NCBI GenBank assembly: GCA_021160625.1
Contig: JAGHCE010000135.1
Span: 1 to 6,404, forward strand
Reading direction: 5' to 3'
Origin: Planctomycetota bacterium
Lineage (GTDB): Bacteria; Planctomycetota; DG-23; SLPQ01
DNA: 6,404 nucleotides
The notes below the pieces were generated by a model. The model was not told the DNA's origin. It made no database searches and saw nothing but the letters and a program-made list of their open reading frames with translations. Positions 1 to 6,161 of the stretch are shown here, piece by piece (position 1 is the stretch's first letter; the number at the start of each line of letters is the position of its first letter). The position numbers were made by a program, and so were the translations under genes.

Positions 1-515
1 AGAATTCCCACGAACGCGACGCGAACCCCGCCCTTTTCAATCACGACAAAGGGCTCAAACACGTATTCGTCCGTCTCTGGGTCGGTCAGCGAAGCCGAGA
101 CGAATGGAAACGAAGCCTCCGAGACATACCGGGCCAGCCTTTCCCTGCCGAGTGCCTGGTCGATAATGCCGACATTGGCGATCTCGACCCCCGTTTGCTC
201 CATTCCCTTGAGAACGTACTTGGAGAGGACCTTTTTGTACGCTGTTGTGTCCAGTTTGCGGCCCGCCACAAAACCTCCCACATCCACGACGAACGTCGTC
301 GGCGAAGCGGCCTGCTTGATGACTGTGCCCCGGCGGGCGAATCCCCCCAGCCAGCGTCCGCCGTGAGTCTCTTCAAGGCGGACGAGATAGCCCCGTGTAC
401 GGCCCGTGTAAACGAAGCGAAGCGGCACGCCGGGGTTTCTTGTGAGGAGGAACACGGCTGCTGCGCCGCCGGCCGCCACGGCCGCGATGACGACAAAGAA
501 GGCAATCTTTTTCAT
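1..515 (-). CDS. UshA/5'-nucleotidase-fold metallophosphatase-like protein, N-terminal part (3' end outside window)
   Basis: The gene reads leftwards from ATG at 515 and is open to base 1 (171 codons). An AGGA (complement of 526-529) lies 10 bases before the ATG. Residues 1-26 are MKK followed by a hydrophobic Ala/Val/Phe/Leu run, a signal peptide or single membrane anchor; there is no lipobox Cys. The rest has the layout of the periplasmic UshA-like metallophosphatase domain: a first strand FVYTGRTRGYL (34-44), GGFARRGTVIK (57-67), FVVDVGGF (75-82), VEIANVGIID (110-119), FPFVSASLTD (136-145) and the strand GGVRVAFVGI (162-171). In active members the first strand carries D-x-H (TNDxHG), the third element is DAGD, and the fourth GNHE or GxxD. 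Here D-x-H is R39-T-R41 and DAGD is D78-V-G-G81, so several metal ligands are missing. It may be a non-catalytic or altered relative. Fold assignment is by motif memory; substrate unknown. It is transcribed divergently from the LPS-kinase operon. Confidence 0.72.
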   Translation of the reverse strand, partial: MKKIAFFVVIAAVAAGGAAAVFLLTRNPGVPLRFVYTGRTRGYLVRLEETHGGRWLGGFARRGTVIKQAASPTTFVVDVGGFVAGRKLDTTAYKKVLSKYVLKGMEQTGVEIANVGIIDQALGRERLARYVSEASFPFVSASLTDPETDEYVFEPFVVIEKGGVRVAFVGI

Positions 516-685
516 AACGGTAATATCCTGCCGAAGCAAGGCCGTATTACGAAGGCGCAATCAGCGCCGCTATCCGATATATGGCACGAACCCGCTCGAT
601 GATTGAAAAGCTCAGGGCTTTCCACTGGAGAAACCACCCTCTCGCGGGTTCTTTTACAGGCTTACCCGTCGCTGACTATAGCCTC

Positions 686-721
686 GGTGCCGGTCCCCGT
701 CAAGACCTGAACGTCGGCACC
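686..721. repeat. Short inverted repeat in divergent intergenic region
   Basis: GGTGCCG at 686-692 is the exact complement of CGGCACC at 715-721, with a 22-base loop. There is no T-tract after it, so it is not an intrinsic terminator. It lies about 14 bases upstream of the promoter proposed at 735-762 and could be an operator-like site, but a 7-bp stem in GC-rich DNA may be chance. The rest of 516-790 shows no gene that I can support. Confidence 0.25.
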
Positions 722-734
722 CGTCGCCAATATT

Positions 735-762
735 TTGCAATCGGGCCTCGTGCAAATACAAT
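735..762 (+). promoter_or_regulatory. Candidate sigma70-type promoter of the kinase-GT-plsY operon
   Basis: TTGCAA (735-740, four of six to the -35 consensus) and TACAAT (757-762, five of six to the -10) are separated by 16 bases. Transcription would start near 769, giving a leader of about 20 bases with AGGT at 777-780, 10 bases before the ATG at 791. This agrees with choosing 791, not the in-frame ATG at 581, as the start of the kinase gene. Confidence 0.5.
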
Positions 763-790
763 TTCAGGGCCGCACCAGGTATGTTTTGGG

Positions 791-2551
791 ATGTTGCCGA
801 TGAGCCGAACTCTACTTATGACCGAAGATTGCAGACGGTTTTTGCAGGACGCCGGGGTGGAGACGCTTCGGGAACTTGCCCGGCTGTCCTCGGTGGTGAC
901 GGTGGCCTCAAGCCGTTCGACCAGGACCGTGCGCGTCGAGGCCGGCGGGCGCGCCCTGTATGTGAAGGACTACCAGTACGCGACTTGGAAAAGGCGTTTC
1001 AGGATTTTCTTCAGGGGAGGGCTTTTCGGGAGGTCCCGCGCTCGCAGGGAATGGGATGCGCTGGCCGTCCTCTCCCGGATCGGCGTCGAGGGCCCCGAGG
1101 CGGCGGCCCTGGTGGAAAACCGCCGGGCGGGCTTTTTGACCGGGGCGATCGTGGCGACCTTCGAGGTCGAGGGAACCGAAACCCTCGACGACGTCCTCGC
1201 CCGTGAGGGCTTCCTGACGGGCACGCGATTTGTGCCGCCGGCGCGCGCCCTTGGCAGGTGGGTAAGAAAAATGCACGAGGCGGGCTACTTCGACGGGAAC
1301 CTCCACTTTCGCAACATCCTTACCAGGAAAAGCGACCCCGTTCGTTTTTACAAGATAGACTCGCCGAGGGGTCGCTGCGCCCGAATGCCCTTTGTCAGGG
1401 AGATATTGAGAACGCGCGACCTGGCCACCCTGGCGCTCGAAGGGCGCGGCTGGGTTTCCCCGAAGCTCTGCCTGGCTTTCCTGAAGGCCTATTCAGACGA
1501 GCCGTGGGAGGGCGGCCGGCGCATCCTTGCAGAGCGGGTCCTGGCGGCCTCCTTCGCCCTCGAACGGGAGTATCCCAGGAGGGCGCCCTCGTGCACGGGG
1601 CCCGGCCGTGATGGTCTGCCCGCAGATACCGCCTCCAGGCGGCCGTCCTCAGGGTGTCTTCAGGGTCACCCGGCGAAAAGGGGCCTCCTCGGCCGCATTC
1701 GGCCGGCAGGCGCGCTCGTGAGGGAGCGCCTTGATATACGCCGCGAGTACGCCGGGATTCTCGAAGACGCCGGCCTGGCAGATTTCGACGGCGTCTGGGC
1801 CTTTTGCGAAGGCAGGGAGGTCACCCGTCATCGCGACCGCAGCGTCGTCGAAATCGAGCTGACCCGTGCGGGCAGAACCCGCAGGTTTTATTTGAAGCGT
1901 CTTTCCAGGGTGCACATCAAGCACCTTATCGAGGAGGCGCTCGCCTTCGAGTGGCCTCTTTCCAAGTGTCGCAGGGAATGGGAATCGGCCGAGGCGCTTT
2001 CCGGCGCCGGCGTGTCCGCCGCGCCGATGGCGGCAATGGGCGAAAGGAGGCTGGGGCCCTTTCCGCTTGAGAGCTTCCTCGTCGTGGAGGCTGCTTACGG
2101 GGCAGAGACGCTGGACGTCTTCTTAGCGGGGCCTGCCGCGCCGAGGACTCACCGCAAAAGGACCGCCTTCATTGCCGCGCTTTCGCACTCTCTCGCCCGG
2201 ATGCACTCTGCGGGGCTCTTTCACCGGGACCTTTATGCCAAGCATATATTTGTTAGACGCGAGGGGGGGAAATCTGTTATAAATATCATCGACCTGCAGA
2301 GGATGCACCGTGGCGGCGGTAGGCGGCACCTTGTCGCAGACTTGGCGGCCCTCAACGTAACGCTGCCGTGGAGGGTGGTCTCCGCAGCGGACCGGTTGAG
2401 ATTTCTGCACAAATATGTGAGGGCGCGGTGGGGGGATGCCCCCGGCGGCTTCACGAGGCGCCTGGCGCGGGACATCCTGAAGCGCTGTGCGCACATCGCC
2501 GGTCGCAAGAAGTTCCGCAGCATAGAATGGCGCCGGGCGGAGGGGAAATGA
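791..2551 (+). CDS. Tandem lipopolysaccharide kinase-like protein (N-terminal pseudokinase plus C-terminal WaaP-type kinase)
   Basis: The protein has 586 residues and two protein-kinase-like domains of the LPS kinase (WaaP/KdkA/InaA) superfamily. Domain 1 (about 30-258) has the ATP lysine K59 (YVKDY), an REW helix, the catalytic loop 168-DGNLHFRNIL and a DFG-equivalent D190 (KIDSPRGR); N170 stands where the catalytic Asp belongs. Domain 2 (about 312-575) has K369 (FYLKR), a CRREWE helix, an intact 478-HRDLYAKHIF loop with D480, and IIDLQR with D501, a pattern close to WaaP (RfaP), which phosphorylates core heptose. The linker (about 262-310) is low-complexity, rich in Arg, Gly, Pro and Ser. 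The protein is likely cytoplasmic or at the inner membrane face. The in-frame ATG at 581 adds 70 residues with no domain character and lies upstream of the promoter at 735-762, so 791 is preferred; ATGs at 800 and 818 are alternatives. It is the first gene of the operon and ends inside the next gene's ATGA. Substrate (heptose, Kdo or other) is not shown. Confidence 0.85.
   Translation: MLPMSRTLLMTEDCRRFLQDAGVETLRELARLSSVVTVASSRSTRTVRVEAGGRALYVKDYQYATWKRRFRIFFRGGLFGRSRARREWDALAVLSRIGVEGPEAAALVENRRAGFLTGAIVATFEVEGTETLDDVLAREGFLTGTRFVPPARALGRWVRKMHEAGYFDGNLHFRNILTRKSDPVRFYKIDSPRGRCARMPFVREILRTRDLATLALEGRGWVSPKLCLAFLKAYSDEPWEGGRRILAERVLAASFALEREYPRRAPSCTGPGRDGLPADTASRRPSSGCLQGHPAKRGLLGRIRPAGALVRERLDIRREYAGILEDAGLADFDGVWAFCEGREVTRHRDRSVVEIELTRAGRTRRFYLKRLSRVHIKHLIEEALAFEWPLSKCRREWESAEALSGAGVSAAPMAAMGERRLGPFPLESFLVVEAAYGAETLDVFLAGPAAPRTHRKRTAFIAALSHSLARMHSAGLFHRDLYAKHIFVRREGGKSVINIIDLQRMHRGGGRRHLVADLAALNVTLPWRVVSAADRLRFLHKYVRARWGDAPGGFTRRLARDILKRCAHIAGRKKFRSIEWRRAEGK
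2539..2545 (+). promoter_or_regulatory. Strong Shine-Dalgarno for the GT4 gene
   Basis: GGAGGGG lies two bases before the ATG at 2548 and inside the last codons of the kinase gene. With the ATGA overlap it fixes 2548 as the start, against the in-frame ATG at 2368 deep inside the kinase, and suggests translational coupling. Confidence 0.7.
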
Positions 2552-3747
2552 AAACAGCCGTGATCATAGAGCACTTCAACCCCGCAAGGGGCGGAGCCGA
2601 AACCTATACTGCCGCCCTCGTGGCTTACCTGGCGGGCAAGGGCCACGAGGTGACGCTGGTTACCGAGGACTGGTCGGCCATACCGGCCGGCGTCACGCCG
2701 GTGCGCGTTCCGGTCAAGGGCATCACCGCCGCCAGGAGATACCTTTCCTTCAGTACCCAGGCTTCGCAGCTGGTTGCGGTGGCGGACTATGATATTGTTC
2801 ACTCGATGGCGCCGGTCCTGTGGGCAAACGTCTTTCATCCGCACGGAGGCGTAACGCACGCCTCGCTCGAACGCTCCCTGGCCTCGAGCCCCACAACGGT
2901 CAGCCGCGGCCTGAGGAAGGCGGCCCGCTGGCTCAATACGAAAAAGGACATACTCCTCGAACTCGAAAGCATCATCTACACCGGCCAGACTCCTCCCCGT
3001 TTCGTGGCCGTCTCCGAGATGGTGGCATCGGATATGAAACGCTTTTACGGCGTGGATGTGTCCCGTATAGACGTAGTCTACAACGGCGTCGACACGGCCA
3101 GGTTCCGCCCGGAGAACCGCGCCTCCCTCAGGCAGGGTCTGCGGGCCGAACTGGGTATCGGCGAAGACGAGGTGGTGGTGCTGCTGGTTGCGCACAACTA
3201 TCGCCTCAAGGGTGTGGAGATATTCATCAAGGTACTCGCAGAGCTCGCCGAGAGCCCCCGGAAGACAGTTCGCGGCCTCATCGTCGGCGCGAAAAGCGGC
3301 ACGCACGGTATCTACCCGCAGCTTGCCCGGAAGATGGGGCTTGGCGACAGCATCCTCTTCCACGACGCGGCCGGCGACATCGAGCGCTTCTACGCGGCTG
3401 CCGACATTTACCTGCACCCGACCTTCTACGACCCGATGAGCCTTGTCGCGCTGGAGGCGCTTGCGTCGGGACTGCCCGTGGTAACGACGCGCCTCAACGG
3501 CTGTTCGGAAATAATGACCGAGGGCGTCGAGGGTTTCATCGTCGACGATCCGCGCGACGTGGCCGGCATAGTCGAAGGCGTCGGGATGCTGCTTGACCCC
3601 TCGCGCCGTGATGATGCGGGCCGGGCTGCGCGGGCTCTGGCACAGAAGTTCCCCCTCGAGCGCAACTTCGAAGGGATACTGGAGGTCTACGGCAAGGCCG
3701 CCGGTGAGGGACCCCCGCCCGACGTGCTGATAAAGAGGGGCACGTAG
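2548..3747 (+). CDS. GT4-family glycosyltransferase, WaaG-like (LPS core / glycan assembly)
   Basis: This 399-residue protein has the two-Rossmann GT-B layout of family 4 retaining glycosyltransferases, at their usual length. The N-terminal acceptor domain opens MKTAVIIEHFNPARGGAE (GGAE at 15-18). A VDVVYNGVDTARFRP segment, typical of the interdomain link, is followed by the donor domain: VVVLLVAHNYRLKG, GLIVGAKSG, ILFHDAAGDIERFYAAADIYLHPTFYD and ALEALASGLPVVTT. The EX7E signature is present as D295-X7-E303, with Asp for the first Glu. It would transfer a sugar from a nucleotide donor to an LPS-core or other lipid-linked acceptor at the cytoplasmic face of the inner membrane. Adjacency to a WaaP-type kinase echoes the enterobacterial waaQ-waaG-waaP order and supports a core-assembly role; donor and acceptor cannot be read from sequence. 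The start overlaps the kinase stop (ATGA, 2548-2551). A 394-codon antisense reading frame across part of it is a high-GC artefact. Confidence 0.9.
   Translation: MKTAVIIEHFNPARGGAETYTAALVAYLAGKGHEVTLVTEDWSAIPAGVTPVRVPVKGITAARRYLSFSTQASQLVAVADYDIVHSMAPVLWANVFHPHGGVTHASLERSLASSPTTVSRGLRKAARWLNTKKDILLELESIIYTGQTPPRFVAVSEMVASDMKRFYGVDVSRIDVVYNGVDTARFRPENRASLRQGLRAELGIGEDEVVVLLVAHNYRLKGVEIFIKVLAELAESPRKTVRGLIVGAKSGTHGIYPQLARKMGLGDSILFHDAAGDIERFYAAADIYLHPTFYDPMSLVALEALASGLPVVTTRLNGCSEIMTEGVEGFIVDDPRDVAGIVEGVGMLLDPSRRDDAGRAARALAQKFPLERNFEGILEVYGKAAGEGPPPDVLIKRGT
3734..3740 (+). promoter_or_regulatory. Ribosome binding site deciding the TTG start of plsY
   Basis: AGAGGGG lies 9 bases before TTG at 3750, within the last codons of the GT4 gene. 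No ATG or GTG lies near the conserved N-terminus of the next protein, so this site is the main support for the TTG start. Confidence 0.55.
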
Positions 3748-3749
3748 CT

Positions 3750-4469
3750 TTGGATTCGCGCACTTTTACGCTCTACGGCTTAGCCGTCATCCAGGCATAC
3801 CTGCTGGGGGCGATTCCGTTCGGCTTCCTCCTTGCGAAGTTTCTCAAGGGTATTGACGTCCGAACGGAAGGCTCCGGCAACATAGGCGCCACGAATGTCG
3901 GCCGGGTTGCAGGGGCGCGGCTGGGGATACTGGCATTCCTTTTGGACCTAGCCAAGGGCACGCTTTCGGCGACGCTTGTGCCTTTTGCCTTTTTCGTCAT
4001 CGCACGGGGAAGCTACCAGGCCGGCGGCGCCGTCGACGTGCTGCGGGGGATATTCGCGGCGAAGGGCTTTACCGATTTGAGGATTCTTTGCGGCCTGGGG
4101 GCCGTCGCCGGTCACGTGTGGACCATTTTCCTCGGCTTCAAGGGCGGCAAGGGCGTGGCCACGTCGCTGGGGGTGATGCTGGGCCTTGCGCCCTGGCCGA
4201 CGCTGGTGGCGCTTTTTGCCTGGGCGGTGGTGACAAGCATCTCCGGCTACGTCTCCCTTGGAAGCATTACCTCCGCCGCAATTTTGCCCGCGGCTTTCGT
4301 CGCCTTTTCCTGGGGAGGCCTGCGGAGTGAATGGCACCTTCTGGTTCTTGTAACAGTAGTTGCCGTGATCGTCATCCTGCGCCACCGGGGCAACATAAAA
4401 CGCCTCCTGGCCGGCACCGAAAGCCGGTTCAACTTCCGCCGCAGGAGGCGCCCCCGCCCTCGAACATAG
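3750..4469 (+). CDS. plsY: Acyl-phosphate:glycerol-3-phosphate acyltransferase PlsY
   Basis: PlsY transfers an acyl group from acyl-phosphate to the sn-1 position of glycerol-3-phosphate, giving lysophosphatidate, the first step of membrane phospholipid synthesis in most bacteria. It is a polytopic inner-membrane protein. All three family signatures are visible: GSGNIGATN (41-49), the GHVWTIFLGFKGGKGVATSLG block (121-141) and HRGNIKRLLAGTE (212-224), preceded by SGYVSLGS (165-172). At 239 residues it is longer than the usual roughly 200. The extra length lies in an insert around 86-110 between membrane segments and in an Arg-rich tail (230-239, RRRRPRPRT). The start is TTG, two bases after the GT4 stop, with AGAGGGG upstream. 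It is the third gene of the envelope operon. A weak hairpin follows its stop. Confidence 0.97.
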   Translation: MDSRTFTLYGLAVIQAYLLGAIPFGFLLAKFLKGIDVRTEGSGNIGATNVGRVAGARLGILAFLLDLAKGTLSATLVPFAFFVIARGSYQAGGAVDVLRGIFAAKGFTDLRILCGLGAVAGHVWTIFLGFKGGKGVATSLGVMLGLAPWPTLVALFAWAVVTSISGYVSLGSITSAAILPAAFVAFSWGGLRSEWHLLVLVTVVAVIVILRHRGNIKRLLAGTESRFNFRRRRRPRPRT

Positions 4470-4471
4470 CC

Positions 4472-4486
4472 CCGCAGCCCTTGCGG
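4472..4486 (+). terminator. Weak hairpin just after plsY, possible transcript end
   Basis: CCGCA (4472-4476) pairs with TGCGG (4482-4486) around a GCCCT loop, and flanking C and G bases could extend it past a bulge. No T-tract follows, so as an intrinsic terminator it is poor. It starts three bases after the plsY stop. The remaining bases up to 4561 show no gene. Confidence 0.25.
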
Positions 4487-4561
4487 CGGGATATCGGGAG
4501 AGCCCCCGGCATACGCTGCGCCGACCAGGTGCCGCTTCCAAACCAGACTTGCCGGGTGGCT

Positions 4562-4644
4562 TGGCTGACATCTTCACAGAACTTGGGTACTATGAAGTGC
4601 CTTCATCTCGGTGCGAGCTTGAATCCCTCAGCTGATGTCAGCCA
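4562..4644. repeat. 11-bp perfect inverted repeat flanking a nested 6-bp palindrome
   Basis: TGGCTGACATC (4562-4572) is the exact complement of GATGTCAGCCA (4634-4644). The right arm covers the last sense codons of the NO VEIN-like remnant (about V159-I162 of its last reading frame) and stops just before the final Ser codon and stop. Inside the 61-base loop, ATGAAG (4592-4597), TGC and CTTCAT (4601-4606) form a second perfect hairpin. No T-run follows on the minus strand, so it is not a standard terminator. It may be a 3'-end structure of the remnant's transcript, an unusual convergent-gene boundary, or a scar at the edge of the inserted segment. Confidence 0.5.
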
Positions 4645-5064
4645 CATTCAGCCAACCGCGGTCGAAGGTAAATGTCCGGGCTTTACCCGCCGGATCTTGA
4701 ATGCGTACGATTCTTGCCTCATCTGGAGACTCAGCGTGTTCAACCACATAGAGCCAATACGCCTCTTTGTGCTCCCGCGCGTATTCGAACTGAGTATGCG
4801 AGAGTCCCACAGGTCGGTCGTTAAGACTGCCGGTCATCGCTTTCACTTCGACCCAGCGGACAATCTGGCCGTCTTCCTCCTTGAAAAGGTCGTAGCCCGG
4901 ATTGTTTGCAGGCGTGCGATACAACTGTGGTTCATTCTTCAGGATAAACTGAATCGCTTTCTCCTCCACCGCCATTCTGGCCTGTTGATCCAATCCGTCG
5001 AGGTCTTGCTCTTTGTCGTCCGGATGTACGGCGACATAGGATATGAACACTCTGGGCTTCTTGG

Positions 5065-5105
5065 GGCCCTCGAAAGGGAATAGTCTGAGCGCAGCCTCAG
5101 ATACG
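5065..5105 (-). other. Frame-changing junction, probable internal deletion in the NO VEIN-like gene
   Basis: The upstream frame reads EMLEACGAIPYLR and then loses family character (RSDYSLSRAPRSPE). The other frame takes on family character at PFEGPKKPRVFISYVAV. In relatives, as I remember them, a long stretch separates these two blocks, so the junction looks like a large deletion that also shifted the frame. The exact breakpoint cannot be placed. Confidence 0.6.
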
Positions 5106-5754
5106 GAATGGCCCCGCAAGCCTCGAGCATCTCGCGGATGTCCTCGCCCTTGAGACAGGCATAAGAATCATCCACGAGCAGGACACCAGACACGCTCGAG
5201 AACAGATTCTTTAGCCGCTCAGTGGCGAGGTAGCCATCGCCTGGCTTGGCCCATATCTTAGCGCCGCCGCAGTCCACGGCCTTGATGAAACAGGAATTAC
5301 CAAGGGCCTTGACCAACTTCTCGTGCTGGATCTCCGAGTCGGTGCCAAAGGCACTCAGAATGCGGCTAATGTCTGCCTCGTAGTCCGCGTCGGCCACATC
5401 AACAGATTCGGTACCATACTTGGGTAGCACATTCCTGACGACGTCATCGACCAGGTCAGGTTCAGTGAGGCCGAGCGACTGGAGAAATTTCATGGCCTCG
5501 TCGCTTGCGCACACGGCCGCGCGGACGGTTGGAAAAGCTGTCTCGATCGGTCCCGGCAGAAATGCCAGCGGTTGGTCATTCGAACGGGCAGTGACATGCG
5601 TACCGTCCTTAAGAAGGCGAATCAGCGCCAGGTCTTCCAAACGATCTCGCAGCGCTGACTGACCATTCAGGAACTCGTACAGGTTGAGAATCCACTCGTC
5701 GGACTGAGCCTTGAGGAACTCCTCGTCAAGATTGTAGAGAATCATCTCCGGCGG

Positions 5755-5770
5755 TCGACCAGCGATTGGT
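5755..5770 (-). other. Probable in-frame internal deletion in the NO VEIN-like gene
   Basis: NFVWPVTAIPIAG, which belongs just after the ATPase core, runs directly into RPPEMILYNLDEEFLKAQ and LYEFLNGQ, which in relatives I recall lie hundreds of residues further on. The frame is kept. This rests on memory of the family, so it is less sure than the frameshift. Confidence 0.45.
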
Positions 5771-5844
5771 ATTGCAGTGACAGGCCATACGAAGTTATCT
5801 ATGGCAAAGTCCTCGGCATTGGAATGGATTTCAGGGCGATCCGT

Positions 5845-5848
5845 AAAA
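5845..5848 (-). other. One-base frameshift in a T4 run (A4 on plus strand)
   Basis: On the minus strand the coding sequence reads GCC TTT TAC GGA TCG CCC TGA and stops. Removing one T restores GCC TTT ACG GAT CGC CCT GAA, that is GFKSVYAFTDRPEIHS, the expected continuous family sequence. This is either a true mutation or a homopolymer base-calling error. Confidence 0.8.
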
Positions 5849-6161
5849 GGCGTATACCGACTTGAAACCAATGCCAAATCGACCGATGTCGGTCAGGTCC
5901 TTCGTGGCTTCTGCAATACCGCAGATGCCGCGCACATCTGCTTCGGTAAAAGGAATCCCGAAGTGAGACACGCTTAGGTCCGTCCCTGACAGAGCAAAGG
6001 TCACCGCTCGCGGTCCATTCCAGCCAACTCGGCGGGCAAGAGCGTCTTCCGCGTTCTGAAGCAACTCGTAGATGAAATGTGTACGAGTGCCGTAGCGATT
6101 CGCCAACAACATAGGCCCAATGCGACCAATGTCAGTGCCGTAGCGCTTTTTGTTCTCGGTG

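Noticed and set aside
195..602. Plus-strand reading frame in the upstream gene and intergenic region
   Set aside because: It is a shadow of the minus-strand phosphatase-like gene, whose translation has coherent motifs.
516..734. Small gene or RNA in the divergent intergenic region
   Set aside because: No reading frame with a Shine-Dalgarno and no recognisable RNA fold; only a 7-bp hairpin was found.
581..790. N-terminal extension of the kinase from the in-frame ATG at 581
   Set aside because: The 70 extra residues show no domain character, and a promoter and Shine-Dalgarno lie downstream of it at 735-780.
1565..1728. Possible gene split between the two kinase domains (separate genes or a pair of compensating frameshifts in the linker)
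   Set aside because: The frame is continuous through the linker, and both domains are in the same frame with no stop. The odd composition is better explained as a flexible linker.
2233..3417. 394-codon minus-strand reading frame across the kinase and GT4 genes
   Set aside because: It is antisense to two genes with clear family motifs, and its own translation has no recognisable motif. Long antisense frames are common in high-GC DNA.
4472..4486. Rho-independent terminator after plsY as a firm call
   Set aside because: The stem is short and no T-run follows, so I kept it only as a low-confidence feature.
3948..4577. 209-codon minus-strand reading frame over plsY
   Set aside because: Shadow of the plsY gene; all PlsY signatures lie on the plus strand.
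4331..5083. 250-codon plus-strand reading frame from the end of plsY into the relic
   Set aside because: It starts inside plsY in another frame and crosses the relic antisense, with no protein motif. The DUF3883 translation on the other strand is clearly the real one.
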